Assembly: GCA_025352565.1 (NCBI GenBank)
Contig: JANXTF010000125.1
Span: 42,047-106,046 of the forward strand
DNA length: 64,000 bases
From: Rhodospirillales bacterium
Lineage (GTDB): Bacteria; Pseudomonadota; Alphaproteobacteria; Acetobacterales; Acetobacteraceae
Direction of reading: 5' to 3'
This document shows positions 36,554-45,830 of the stretch, piece after piece; position 1 is the first letter of the stretch, and the number at the start of each line of letters is the position of its first letter. Under the pieces are notes generated by a model. The model did no database searches. It was not told the DNA's origin and saw only the letters and a program-made list of their open reading frames with translations. A program made the position numbers and the translations under genes.

Positions 36554-38230
36554 ATGAACGATCTCGTCTTGGAGAGCAGAGCCCACCCCGGCGCCGGCCG
36601 CCGCCGGGCGAAATCGGCACCCAAGGGCCGCCAGATCGATCCCCAGGCGCGGCTCGACATCCTGGATCTGCTCGCTGATAAGCCGCGCCGGCGCGATCTG
36701 CTGATCGAGCATCTGCATCTGATCCAGGACCGCTACCTCCGCATCTCCACGCCCCATCTCGCGGCATTGGCCGACGAGTTGCGGATGGCGTTCGCCGAAG
36801 TGTACGAAGTCGCCACGTTCTATGCCCATTTCCACGTCACCGACGACGCCGCGCCCAGCATGGTCATCCGCGTTTGCGAGAGCATCAGCTGCATGATGGC
36901 CGGCGGCGACGCCCTGGCGGCCGCCATCGCGGCGGGCACCGATGCGCGTGTGGTCCGTGTGCCCTGCATCGGCCGTTGCGACTACGCGCCGGTTGCCGAA
37001 GTGGGCCACAACCTCGTCGATCACGCGACCGGCCCCGAGGTGCTCGCCATCGCGTCCCGCCACGAGACCCATCCGCGCATGGGCGACTACGTCACCTATG
37101 AAGCCTATCGCGCGACCGGCGGCTACACATCGCTCGACCGGCTGATCTCAGGCGAACTCACGCCCGACGCCGTGCTCGACCGTCTCGACGCCGCCAAGCT
37201 CGCCGGCCTGGGCGGCGCCGGTTTCCCGACGGGCCGCAAATGGCGCACCGTGCGCGACCAGCCCGGCACCAAGCTGATGGTGGTCAACGGCGACGAGGGC
37301 GAGCCCGGAACGTTCAAGGACCGCTTCTACCTCGAACGAGACCCCCATCGCTTCATCGAGGGCATGCTGATCGGCGCCCGCATCGTGGGCGCGGAGGAGA
37401 TCTACATCTATCTGCGCGACGAATACCCCGCCGCGCGGCAGATACTGCACACGGAAATCGCGAAACTCCCGGTGGGTGCCGGGCCGAAGATCCACATACG
37501 CCGTGGCGCGGGCGCCTATATCTGCGGCGAGGAATCAGCGATGATCGAGAGCATCGAGGGCAAGCGCGGCCTGCCGCGCCACAAGCCCCCGTTCATCTTC
37601 CAGGAAGGCCTGTTCGGCCAGCCCACGCTCGCCAACAACGTCGAAACCCTGTGGTGGGTGCGGGATCTGCTCGAACACGACGCCGATTGGTGGACCGCCC
37701 AGGGGCGCCACGGCCGCGTCGGCCTGCGCAGCTATTCGGTGTCCGGCCGCGTGAAAAATCCCGGCGTGAAATTGGCCCCGGCCGGCATCACGCTGCGCGA
37801 ACTGGTCGATGAATACTGCGACGGCATGGCGGACGGCCACACCATGCGCGGCTACCTCCCCGGCGGCGCCTCGGGCGGCATCATGCCCGCGCGGCTCGAC
37901 GACGTGCCGCTCGATTTCGGCACGCTGGAGAAGCACGGCTGCTTCATCGGCTCGGCGGCCGTGGTCGTGCTGTCCGACCATGACGACATGCGCGCGGTCG
38001 CGCTCAACCTCATGAAGTTCTTCGAGGATGAAAGCTGCGGCCAATGCACCCCCTGCCGCGTCGGCACGCAGAAGGCGGTGGCGCTGATGTCGCGCGCCGA
38101 GTGGGATCAGCCCCTGCTTGAAGAATTGTCGGCCACGATGCGCGACGCGTCGATCTGCGGATTGGGCCAGGCGGCGCCGAACCCGCTGCTCACGCTGATG
38201 CGGTATTTCCCCGAGGAGTTTGGCGCGTGA
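36554..38230 (+). CDS. NAD-dependent formate dehydrogenase, fused gamma-beta subunit (NuoE-NuoF type)
   Basis: A 558-residue protein joining a thioredoxin-like [2Fe-2S] domain (NuoE/FdsG) to a NuoF/FdsB flavoprotein. In the first part the cluster cysteines are Cys108, 113, 138 and 142. The second part, from about residue 190, has the NADH/FMN glycine-rich segments GLGGAGFPTGRKW and NGDEGEPGTFKDR, GAGAYICGEESAM, a SLBB segment, and 4Fe-4S cysteines 495, 498, 501 and 535 (ESCGQCTPCRVGTQ, SICGLG). It passes electrons from formate to NAD+. The usual separate fdsG is replaced by the fusion. AGGAG lies before the ATG at 36554. Confidence 0.92.
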   Translation: MNDLVLESRAHPGAGRRRAKSAPKGRQIDPQARLDILDLLADKPRRRDLLIEHLHLIQDRYLRISTPHLAALADELRMAFAEVYEVATFYAHFHVTDDAAPSMVIRVCESISCMMAGGDALAAAIAAGTDARVVRVPCIGRCDYAPVAEVGHNLVDHATGPEVLAIASRHETHPRMGDYVTYEAYRATGGYTSLDRLISGELTPDAVLDRLDAAKLAGLGGAGFPTGRKWRTVRDQPGTKLMVVNGDEGEPGTFKDRFYLERDPHRFIEGMLIGARIVGAEEIYIYLRDEYPAARQILHTEIAKLPVGAGPKIHIRRGAGAYICGEESAMIESIEGKRGLPRHKPPFIFQEGLFGQPTLANNVETLWWVRDLLEHDADWWTAQGRHGRVGLRSYSVSGRVKNPGVKLAPAGITLRELVDEYCDGMADGHTMRGYLPGGASGGIMPARLDDVPLDFGTLEKHGCFIGSAAVVVLSDHDDMRAVALNLMKFFEDESCGQCTPCRVGTQKAVALMSRAEWDQPLLEELSATMRDASICGLGQAAPNPLLTLMRYFPEEFGA

Positions 38231-38234
38231 GCGC

Positions 38235-38309
38235 CCCCCACCCCGGCCCGCCCCCTCAGGGAGAAGCAATCCTTCCCCCTCCCCCTTTTGGGGAGGGCCG
38301 GGGTGGGGG
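38235..38309. repeat. Long palindromic REP-like element inside the formate dehydrogenase operon
   Basis: Fifteen-base perfect arms, CCCCCACCCCGGCCC (38235-38249) and GGGCCGGGGTGGGGG (38295-38309), enclose a second stem CCCTCCCC/GGGGAGGG (about 38277-38297). The element fills the gap between the two subunit genes and shares its inner part with the repeat at 31281-31313. Such palindromes often stabilise upstream mRNA and could set the subunit ratio. Confidence 0.6.
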
Positions 38310-38348
38310 TCTCGTGTCCGCTACACTCTCGCGCCAAGGCCACACCCC

Positions 38349-41084
38349 ATGATCACCTTCGAACTCGACGGAACCCAGGTCGAAGCCGCCCCCGGCGAGA
38401 CCATCTTCACGGTCGCCCAACGGCACGGCATCGAAATTCCGCATCTCTGCCACTCTCCCGAACCCGGCTACCGCCCCGACGGAAATTGCCGTGCCTGCAT
38501 GGTGGAAATTGCCGGCGAGCGCGTGCTCGCCCCCTCCTGCATGAGAAACCCCGCTCAGGGCATGCGCGTCACCACCGCCTCCCCGCGCGCCAAAAACGCC
38601 CGCAAGATGGTCATCGAACTTCTCCTCGCCGACCAGCCGGCGCTCGAAAACTCCCCCGATCCCACGTCGAAGTTCCGCCAATGGACCGGCAAGGTCGGCC
38701 TTGCGGGATCGCGCTTTCCCGGCGCCCGGCGCTGGGCGGCCGATGACAGCCACACGGCGATGTCGGTCAATCTCGATGCCTGCATCCAGTGCGGCCTGTG
38801 CGTGCGCGCCTGCCGCGAGGTGCAGATGAACGACGTGATCGGCATGGCCCATCGCGGCCACCACGAGAAGATCGTGTTCGACTTCGACGACCCGATGGGC
38901 GACAGCACCTGTGTGGCCTGCGGCGAATGCGTCCAGGCCTGCCCGACCGGCGCCCTGATGCCGTCGGCACTTCTGGAGAACGGCGTCCGCACGCAATACG
39001 CCGATCGCGCGGTGGACAGCCTGTGCCCCTATTGCGGCGTCGGCTGCCAGATGACGTATCACGTGAAGGAGGACAAAATCCTCCACGTCGAAGGCCGCGA
39101 CGGTCCCGCCAACCACAACCGCCTGTGTGTGAAAGGCCGCTTCGGCTTCGACTACATCCACCATCCGCACCGCCTGACGAAGCCGCTGATCCGTATCGAA
39201 GGGATTGCCAAGGACGCGAACGACGTCGTCGATCCCGCCAATCCCTGGACGCATTTCCGTGAAGCCTCATGGGAGGAGGCGCTGGACCGCGCCGCCGGCG
39301 GCTTCAACGCCATCAAGGCGTCGGGCGGCGGCAACGCGCTCGCCGGATTCGGCAGCGCCAAGGGCTCCAACGAGGAAGCCTACTTGTTCCAGAAGCTGAT
39401 CCGCACCGGCTTCGGCACCAACAACGTCGATCACTGCACGCGCCTGTGCCACGCCTCGTCGGTCGCCGCCCTCATGGAAGGGCTGAACTCCGGTGCCGTC
39501 ACCGCGCCGTTCTCGGCCGCGCTCGACGCCGAGATCATCATCGTCATCGGCTGCAACCCGACGGTGAACCATCCCGTCGCCGCCACCTTCATCAAGAACG
39601 CGGTGCGCGCGGGTGCCAGGCTCGCGGTGATCGACCCGCGCGGCCAGGCCCTCTCGCGCTTCGCCACCTGGAATCTGCGGTTCAAGCCCGGCACCGACGT
39701 GGCGCTGCTCAACGCCATGCTGCACACCATCGTCGAGGAGGGCCTGGTCGATAAGCAATACGTCCAGGCCCACACGGAAGGCTTCGCCGAACTCGCCGAA
39801 CGGCTGAAGGACTTCTCGCCGGAGAAGATGGCCGACGTGTGCGGCATCCCCGCCGTCGTGCTCCGCACGCTCGCGCGCGCCTACGCCAAGTCGACCGCGT
39901 CGCTGGTGTTCTGGGGCATGGGCATCTCCCAACACGTCCACGGCACCGACAATTCCCGCTGCCTGATCGCGCTCGCCCTCATCACCGGCCAGATCGGCCG
40001 CCAGGGGGCCGGGCTGCACCCGCTGCGGGGCCAGAACAACGTCCAGGGCGCGTCCGATGCCGGGCTGATCCCGATGGTCTTCCCCGATTACCAATCGGTC
40101 GGCGACGATCGCGTTCGCGGTTTCCTCGAGGAACTCTGGCAGGCGCGTCTGGATCGCCAGCCCGGCCTCACCGTCGTGGAGATCATGCACGCGATCCAGC
40201 ACGGCGACATTCGCGGGCTGTATGTCGAGGGTGAGAACCCCGCCATGTCGGACCCCGACCTCAACCACGCGCGCACGGCGCTTGCCACGCTCGAACACCT
40301 CGTCGTGCAGGATCTGTTCCTCACCGAGACCGCGTTCCATGCCGACGTGGTGCTGCCCGCCTCCGCCTTCGCCGAAAAGGCCGGCAGCTTCACCAACACC
40401 GATCGCCGCGTGCAGATCGCCCGCCCCGTGCTGCCGCCGCCCGGCGACGCGCGGCAGGACCTCTGGATCATCCAGGAGATCGCCCGCCGCATGGGCCTTG
40501 GCTGGAACTACGCGGGCCCTGGAGAGGTGTTCGCCGAGATGGCGCTGACGATGCCGTCGATGGCGAACATCACCTGGGAGCGGTTGGAGCGGGAAGGGGC
40601 CGTCACCTACCCGGTCGATGGCCCCGATGTGCCCGGTAACGAGATCATCTTCGCCAACGGCTTTCCCACCGCCAGCGGCCGCGCGAAACTGGTGGCGGCG
40701 AACGTCTCGCCGCCCGACGAGGTGCCCGACACCGAGTTCGATATGGTGCTGTCCACCGGCCGCGTGCTGGAACACTGGCACACCGGCAGCATGACCCGCC
40801 GTGCGAAGGCGCTTGACGATATCGAGCCCGAGGCCGTCGCCTTCATGTCCCCGCAGGAACTCGGCCGCCGCGGCATCGACGCGGGTGCCAGCATCCGCGT
40901 GGAAACCCGTCGGGGTGCCGTCACCATCAAGGCCCGGGCCGACCGCGACGTGCCGGCCAACATGGTGTTCATCCCGTTCTGCTACGCCGAAGCCGCCGCC
41001 AACCTGTTGACCAATGCGGCGCTCGACCCGGTCGGCAAGATCCCGGAGTTCAAGTTCTGCGCGGCGCGGGTGCTGGCCGCGTAA
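38349..41084 (+). CDS. Formate dehydrogenase alpha subunit (Mo/W bis-MGD, FdsA type)
   Basis: A 911-residue catalytic subunit. The N-terminus has a [2Fe-2S] ferredoxin domain (Cys34, 47, 50, 64), then a His/Cys cluster and two 4Fe-4S ferredoxin motifs (ACIQCGLCVRAC, TCVACGECVQACP), then the cluster motif SLCPYCGVGCQM. The metal ligand and proton acceptor lie in HCTRLCHASSVAAL (Cys, not selenocysteine, followed by His). The C-terminal molybdopterin dinucleotide domain begins about residue 795 (LSTGRVLEHWHTGSMTRRA). Formate is oxidised to CO2. No fdsD, fdhD or mob genes are beside it. Confidence 0.94.
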   Translation: MITFELDGTQVEAAPGETIFTVAQRHGIEIPHLCHSPEPGYRPDGNCRACMVEIAGERVLAPSCMRNPAQGMRVTTASPRAKNARKMVIELLLADQPALENSPDPTSKFRQWTGKVGLAGSRFPGARRWAADDSHTAMSVNLDACIQCGLCVRACREVQMNDVIGMAHRGHHEKIVFDFDDPMGDSTCVACGECVQACPTGALMPSALLENGVRTQYADRAVDSLCPYCGVGCQMTYHVKEDKILHVEGRDGPANHNRLCVKGRFGFDYIHHPHRLTKPLIRIEGIAKDANDVVDPANPWTHFREASWEEALDRAAGGFNAIKASGGGNALAGFGSAKGSNEEAYLFQKLIRTGFGTNNVDHCTRLCHASSVAALMEGLNSGAVTAPFSAALDAEIIIVIGCNPTVNHPVAATFIKNAVRAGARLAVIDPRGQALSRFATWNLRFKPGTDVALLNAMLHTIVEEGLVDKQYVQAHTEGFAELAERLKDFSPEKMADVCGIPAVVLRTLARAYAKSTASLVFWGMGISQHVHGTDNSRCLIALALITGQIGRQGAGLHPLRGQNNVQGASDAGLIPMVFPDYQSVGDDRVRGFLEELWQARLDRQPGLTVVEIMHAIQHGDIRGLYVEGENPAMSDPDLNHARTALATLEHLVVQDLFLTETAFHADVVLPASAFAEKAGSFTNTDRRVQIARPVLPPPGDARQDLWIIQEIARRMGLGWNYAGPGEVFAEMALTMPSMANITWERLEREGAVTYPVDGPDVPGNEIIFANGFPTASGRAKLVAANVSPPDEVPDTEFDMVLSTGRVLEHWHTGSMTRRAKALDDIEPEAVAFMSPQELGRRGIDAGASIRVETRRGAVTIKARADRDVPANMVFIPFCYAEAAANLLTNAALDPVGKIPEFKFCAARVLAA

Positions 41085-42524
41085 TCACGCCCGCGCCCGC
41101 ACCCGCTGGCCGCTCAACTCCGCCCCCGCATCGGTGTCCAGCCGCCACGACAGCACCGGCGCGAACACCGCGATCGCTGCGACGAGCAGATACGCCGCGG
41201 TGAAATCCGACAGCGCGGGGGCCGTGTGTCCCGCCGCGAACATCGAGCCCGCGAGTGCCGCCGCCGCCGTTGCGATGCCGAGCGAGATGCAGAGCTGCTG
41301 GAACGTGGTGTAGAAACTCGTCGCCGCACTCATCCGGTCGCGCTGGATGTCGGCATAGGCGATCGTGTTGTACACCATGAATTGCAGCGACTGGAAAAAC
41401 CCGCCGACCATCAGCACCGCATAGATCGCGGCCAGCGGCCAGCTTGGCCGGAATGCCGCCGAACTCCCCAGCAGCAGCGTCGAGATCAGCCCCACCCATA
41501 CCAACGTGTTGCGGAACCCGATCCGCTTCAGGATCGGCCGCGCCGCCACCCGCATCGCGAGCGACCCCACGGCACTCGCGAACGTCACCATCCCGCTCGC
41601 CGAAGCCGACATGCCGAAACCCAGTTGCAGCATCATCGGCAGCAGGAACGGCATCGCGCCCACGGCGATGCGCGACAATGCGCCCGCCAGCACCGAAATC
41701 CCGAAAGTCGGCACGCGCATCAACGAGAAATCCAGGATCGGGTGCGGATGCCCGCGCGAATGCCGCCAGTACAGCAGCCCCGCCGCCACGCCCACCGCGA
41801 GCAGCGCGCCCGTCTCCAGCGCCGACCCGACGCCCCGGCTCGCCAGTTCCAGCCCGAACATCAGGCATGCCAGCGTCACGCCGCTGAGGGCGAAGCCCAC
41901 GAAGTCGAACCGCGCGGGCTCTTTTTCCCGGACGTCCTCGATGAACAGCGTCACCAGCACGAGCCCGATCACGCCCACCGGCACGTTGATGTAGAAGATC
42001 CAGCGCCAGTTCAGCGCGTCCACGATGAACCCGCCGATCGGCGGCCCGAGCATCGGCCCGATGGTCGCCGGGATCAGCAGCCACGTCATCGTCGTGACCA
42101 GTTCGGCCTTGGTGACGCTGCGCAGCAGCACGAGCCGCCCCACCGGCACCATCATGGCGCCGCCGATCCCCTGCAAGATGCGCGACGCGATCAGGAACCA
42201 CAGCGTCTGCGACTGCGCGCACAGGATCGAGCCGATGGTGAACAGCGCGATCGCCGCCCGGAACACCGTCCGCGTCCCGAACCTGTCCGCCGCCGTGCCG
42301 CTCACCGGGATGAACACCGCGAGGCTCAGCAGATACGAGGTCAGCGCGATGTTCATGTGCAGCGGGTCGGCGTGGAACGACCGCGCCATGGTCGGCAACG
42401 CGGTCGCCAGCACCGTCCCGTCGACCTGCTCCATGAACATGGCGGCGGCCACGATCAGGGCGGTGAGATACCGGCGCTTCTTGCGGGGGACTGTTGGCGC
42501 GGATTGGGACATTTCGCTCGTCAT
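41085..42524 (-). CDS. DHA2-family MFS drug exporter (EmrB/QacA type)
   Basis: A 479-residue, 14-helix transporter. Helix 1 shows MFMEQVDGTVLATALPTMA with the acidic residue typical of the family; motif A appears as GTAADRFGTRTVF and motif C as WLLIPATIGPMLGPPIGGFI. It exports lipophilic compounds with H+ exchange. No HlyD/EmrA partner is adjacent. The start is taken at 42524; a second ATG four codons later is also possible. Its stop lies one base after the formate dehydrogenase alpha stop in convergent orientation. Confidence 0.87.
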   Translation of the reverse strand: MTSEMSQSAPTVPRKKRRYLTALIVAAAMFMEQVDGTVLATALPTMARSFHADPLHMNIALTSYLLSLAVFIPVSGTAADRFGTRTVFRAAIALFTIGSILCAQSQTLWFLIASRILQGIGGAMMVPVGRLVLLRSVTKAELVTTMTWLLIPATIGPMLGPPIGGFIVDALNWRWIFYINVPVGVIGLVLVTLFIEDVREKEPARFDFVGFALSGVTLACLMFGLELASRGVGSALETGALLAVGVAAGLLYWRHSRGHPHPILDFSLMRVPTFGISVLAGALSRIAVGAMPFLLPMMLQLGFGMSASASGMVTFASAVGSLAMRVAARPILKRIGFRNTLVWVGLISTLLLGSSAAFRPSWPLAAIYAVLMVGGFFQSLQFMVYNTIAYADIQRDRMSAATSFYTTFQQLCISLGIATAAAALAGSMFAAGHTAPALSDFTAAYLLVAAIAVFAPVLSWRLDTDAGAELSGQRVRARA

Positions 42525-42603
42525 GCGCGGGCTTGACCCTCGTATCTTTGTCGTCAGAGGCAACAACCTTTGGCCGGGCCAGGACCGCAATCGGCGAGTT
42601 CTG

Positions 42604-43275
42604 CTAAAGCAGCGCGGACGCCGGCGGCTCCGGTCCCGAATAGCGCTCCTCCACCCACGGGTCGCCCCGCATGTGGTATCCGTTCGCCTCCCAGTAACCC
42701 GCCCGCGCCTGCTCGCGGAACTCGATGCGGTGCAGCCACTTGGCGCTTTTCCAAAGGTATAGATGCGGCACCACCAGCCGCACCGGGCCGCCATGCGCCT
42801 CGCTCAACGGGGCGCCCTCCCAGGCATGGGCCAGCATCGCCCCCTTGGCCGCGAAATCGTTCAGGTCGAGGTTGGTGGTGTAGCCGTCATAGCTGTGCAG
42901 CACGATGAAGTCGGCGCCCTGCCGGGGCATGCAGGCGTCCAGCAGGTCGCGCGTCGAAACCCCGTCCCAGCGGTTGTCGTAGCGCGACCAGGTCGTCACG
43001 CAATGGATGTCCGACACCTCGGTATGCGGCGGCATCGCCGCATACGCGGCCCAGTCCAGCGTCAGCGGGTGCTCGACCGCGCCGAACACGCGCAACTCCC
43101 ATTTCTCGCGCGGGATCGCGGGTTGCCGCCCGAGGTCCAGTACCGGCCAGTCCCGCACCAGATGCTGCCCCGGCGGCAGGCGCTCGGTTTCGGGGCGGGC
43201 CACCCGCCCGGTCAGGAACCGCCCCTCGCGCGCCCAGCGCTGCTTGCTCGCGGTCAGCTTGGTGTCTTCGTTCAT
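42604..43275 (-). CDS. Sulfite oxidase-fold molybdopterin oxidoreductase, cytosolic
   Basis: A 223-residue protein with the molybdopterin-binding oxidoreductase fold. The Moco-ligating cysteine is Cys92 in SDIHCVTTWSRYDN. The opening PGQHLVRDWPVLDLG and the end EAHGGPVRLVVPHLYLWKSA, then YWEANGYHMRGDPWVEERY, match the YedY/SUOX-related short branch. There is no Tat signal, so it acts in the cytoplasm, unlike MsrP. The physiological substrate is unknown. The neighbouring formate dehydrogenase also needs molybdopterin. Confidence 0.83.
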   Translation of the reverse strand: MNEDTKLTASKQRWAREGRFLTGRVARPETERLPPGQHLVRDWPVLDLGRQPAIPREKWELRVFGAVEHPLTLDWAAYAAMPPHTEVSDIHCVTTWSRYDNRWDGVSTRDLLDACMPRQGADFIVLHSYDGYTTNLDLNDFAAKGAMLAHAWEGAPLSEAHGGPVRLVVPHLYLWKSAKWLHRIEFREQARAGYWEANGYHMRGDPWVEERYSGPEPPASALL

Positions 43276-43372
43276 GGCCGCATCATCCGCCCGATGCGGC
43301 CATCCCTCAAGGGATGACGCCGCGCGGCGTCTGTGGTGTTCTGCTTGGCAAAACGCACCTGAGAGACCAGCC

Positions 43373-44320
43373 ATGCACCTCACCCCAGCCGCGCGCGGCG
43401 TGTTCCCCATCGCGCCCACGCCGTTCCTGCCCGACGGCCGGATCGACAGCGCCTCCATCGATCGGCTGATCGAACGCTACGTCGATTGCGGGGCCGACGG
43501 CGTGACCGTGCTCGGCATCATGGGCGAGGCGCCCAAGCTCACGCCGGAGGAATCGCTCGACATCGCCGGCCGCTTCATCCGTGGCATGGGGGCCGCGCAA
43601 ACGATCGTCGGCGTGTCGGCCCCAGGCCTCGCCGCCATCCGCGCGCTGGCCCATGCGGTGATGGACCAGGGGGCCGCCGGCGTGATGATAGCGCCCCCTC
43701 CGCATCTGCGAACCGACGACGAGATCGCCGCCTATTTCGCCCAGGCCGCCGAGGCCATCGGCCCCGATGTGCCATGGGTGCTGCAGGACTACCCGCTGAC
43801 GCTGACCGTGGTGATGACGCCCGCCGTGATCCGCCGCATCGTGATCGACAGCCCCGCCTGCGTCATGCTCAAGCACGAGGACTGGCCCGGCCTCGACAAG
43901 ATCAGCGCGCTGCGCGCTTTCCAGGCCGAGGGCTCGCTCCGCCCCATCTCCATCCTCACCGGCAATGGCGGCCTGTTCCTCGATTTCGAGATGGAACGCG
44001 GCGCCGACGGTGCCATGACCGGCTACGCCTTCCCCGAAATGCTGACGGACGTGGTCCGCCTGTCCGCCGCTGGCCAGCGCGACGCGGCGCACGACCTGTT
44101 CGACGCCCATCTCCCTTTGCTCCGCTACGAGCAGCAGGCGAAGATCGGTCTGGCCGTCCGCAAATACGTGCTGATGCGCCGGGGCCTGCTCGCCAGCGAC
44201 GCCCAGCGCAAGCCCGGCCCCGTGCTCAGTGCCAAATCCCGCGCCGAGGTGGACTACCTGCTCACCCGCCTGGCCCGCCACGATTCCCGTGCCCGACTCG
44301 CCCCGGCAATGGCCGCGTAA
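43373..44320 (+). CDS. Dihydrodipicolinate synthase/N-acetylneuraminate lyase-family aldolase
   Basis: A 315-residue TIM-barrel Schiff-base lyase. The family start GVFPIAPTPFLPDGRID, the loop VLGIMGEAPKLTPEE, the proton relay Tyr140 (LQDYPL) and the Schiff-base Lys167 (VMLKHED) are all present, so it should be active. The usual GTTGE is replaced by GIMGE, so it is probably not DapA proper but a keto-acid aldolase or dehydratase. No lysine-pathway genes are adjacent. It runs 51 bases upstream of kynureninase and may be co-transcribed. Confidence 0.82.
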   Translation: MHLTPAARGVFPIAPTPFLPDGRIDSASIDRLIERYVDCGADGVTVLGIMGEAPKLTPEESLDIAGRFIRGMGAAQTIVGVSAPGLAAIRALAHAVMDQGAAGVMIAPPPHLRTDDEIAAYFAQAAEAIGPDVPWVLQDYPLTLTVVMTPAVIRRIVIDSPACVMLKHEDWPGLDKISALRAFQAEGSLRPISILTGNGGLFLDFEMERGADGAMTGYAFPEMLTDVVRLSAAGQRDAAHDLFDAHLPLLRYEQQAKIGLAVRKYVLMRRGLLASDAQRKPGPVLSAKSRAEVDYLLTRLARHDSRARLAPAMAA

Positions 44321-44371
44321 GCCGATGCGCCCGAACGACGGCCGGACGCGGGCGGTGGCGATGTTGCCGGC

Positions 44372-45604
44372 ATGAGCCGCGCCGATCTTGAAGCCCTCGA
44401 CGCCGCCGATCCTCTCGCCTCTTTCCGTGACCTGTTCGCGCTGCCCGAAGGCGTCATCTATCTCGATGGCAACTCCCTCGGCGCCCTGCCACGCGCCACC
44501 GCGCCGCGGGTGGCGGAGGTGGTCGCCCGCGAATGGGGCGACGGGCTGATCCGAAGCTGGAACGACGCCGGCTGGATCGACATGGCTGCCCGCGTTGCCG
44601 CCAAAATCGCCCGCATCGTCGGCGCCGCCCCCGGCACCGTTGCCGTCGGCGACAGCACCTCGGTCAATTTGTTCAAGCTGCTGGCAGCCGGCCTGAGGCT
44701 GCGCCCCGAACGCCGCGTGATCGTGTCGGAACGCGCCAACTTCCCGACCGATCTCTATGTGGCCGATGGCCTCGCGGCGCTGCTCGCGCAAAACCACGAA
44801 CTCCGCCTCGTCGAGCCTGAAGGCATCGCCGACGCGCTCGGCTCCGATGTGGCGGTGCTGATGCTCACCCACGTCAACTACCGCACCGGCGCGATGCACG
44901 ACATGGCGCCGATGACCCGCGCCGCGCATGAGGCGGGCGCCCTGATGCTGTGGGACCTCGCACATTCCGCCGGCGCCGTCCCGCTCGACCTCGCGGCTGC
45001 GGATGCCGATTTCGCCGTCGGCTGCGGCTACAAGTTTCTCAATGGCGGCCCCGGCGCGCCAGCCTTTTTGCATGTCGCGGCGCGCCTGCACGATGCCATC
45101 CGCTTCCCGATCACCGGCTGGCTCGGCCACGCCGACCCGTTCGCGTTCGAACCCGCCTACCGCCGCGCCGCCGGCATCGCGGCCGCCACGATCGGCACTC
45201 CCTCGATCCTTGCCCTGGCCGCGCTGGAGATCGGCGTCGATATCGCGCTGCAGGCACCGATGGCGGGAATTCGCGAAAAATCGCTTCGCCAGACGGCGTT
45301 GTTCGCGACCCTCGTGGCCGAGCAATGCCCCGACATGGGGTTCCATCTGGTCACCCCGGCCGCCCCGGTTTCGCGCGGCAGCCAGATATCGTTCGCGCAC
45401 CCGCACGCCCATGCGATCATGCAGGCCCTCATCGCACGCAAGATCATCGGCGATTTCCGTGCGCCCGACATCCTGCGCTTCGGCATCACGCCGCTCTATA
45501 CCCGTTACGCGGAGCTATGGGACGCGGCGCGGGCGCTGCGCGAGGTGATGTTGTCGGACGAATGGCGGCAGGATCGCTTCCGGCTGCGGCGCAAGGTGAC
45601 ATAA
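44372..45604 (+). CDS. kynU: Kynureninase
   Basis: A 410-residue PLP enzyme. Key segments are YLDGNSLGALPR, the loop GDSTSVNLFKLLAAG, LWDLAHSAGAVPLDL, the PLP lysine Lys221 in GCGYKFLNGGPGAPAFL, and RGSQISFAHPHA. It splits L-kynurenine to anthranilate and alanine, or hydroxykynurenine likewise. Tryptophan 2,3-dioxygenase and kynurenine formamidase genes are not in the window, so the rest of the pathway must be elsewhere. Confidence 0.94.
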   Translation: MSRADLEALDAADPLASFRDLFALPEGVIYLDGNSLGALPRATAPRVAEVVAREWGDGLIRSWNDAGWIDMAARVAAKIARIVGAAPGTVAVGDSTSVNLFKLLAAGLRLRPERRVIVSERANFPTDLYVADGLAALLAQNHELRLVEPEGIADALGSDVAVLMLTHVNYRTGAMHDMAPMTRAAHEAGALMLWDLAHSAGAVPLDLAAADADFAVGCGYKFLNGGPGAPAFLHVAARLHDAIRFPITGWLGHADPFAFEPAYRRAAGIAAATIGTPSILALAALEIGVDIALQAPMAGIREKSLRQTALFATLVAEQCPDMGFHLVTPAAPVSRGSQISFAHPHAHAIMQALIARKIIGDFRAPDILRFGITPLYTRYAELWDAARALREVMLSDEWRQDRFRLRRKVT

Positions 45605-45674
45605 CGGGGCTCACCCGTGGTACCCGATCGGGTTTCTTTCGCGGAATTCCCCAGACCCTGGCCAGGAGGCCGCA

Positions 45675-45797
45675 ATGCTCGACTGGATTCTCGCGATCGC
45701 CAGCGTGACGCTTTGGATAATCGGTTTCGGCACCTATATCTTCCACGCCAGGCTGGGCAAGTTGTGGCATCGCCTGACGAAGAAGCCCGAAGCATAG
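45675..45797 (+). CDS. 40-residue single-helix membrane protein
   Basis: A short ORF from ATG at 45675 to TAG at 45795-45797, with a strong AGGAGG six bases upstream. The N-terminus is one membrane helix, WILAIASVTLWIIGFGTYIF, then a basic tail HARLGKLWHRLTKKPEA. The positive tail would stay in the cytoplasm. I do not recognise the family. It lies 70 bases after kynU in the same direction. Confidence 0.7.
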   Translation: MLDWILAIASVTLWIIGFGTYIFHARLGKLWHRLTKKPEA

Positions 45798-45830
45798 CCC
45801 GGACCCCCATCGGGCGCCGCCTCGGCCGCC

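Noticed and set aside
39267..40781. 504-codon minus-strand frame inside the formate dehydrogenase alpha gene
   Set aside because: Antisense shadow; the plus strand carries all Fe-S and molybdopterin motifs.
42515..42600. Possible coding extension upstream of the DHA2 exporter (VMRGLDPRIF-like peptide)
   Set aside because: This peptide is the usual translation of an alphaproteobacterial intergenic repeat; the family match of the transporter begins at the chosen start.
43307..45412. 701-codon minus-strand frame over the DapA-family and kynU genes
   Set aside because: Spans two real genes on the opposite strand and has no recognisable domain.
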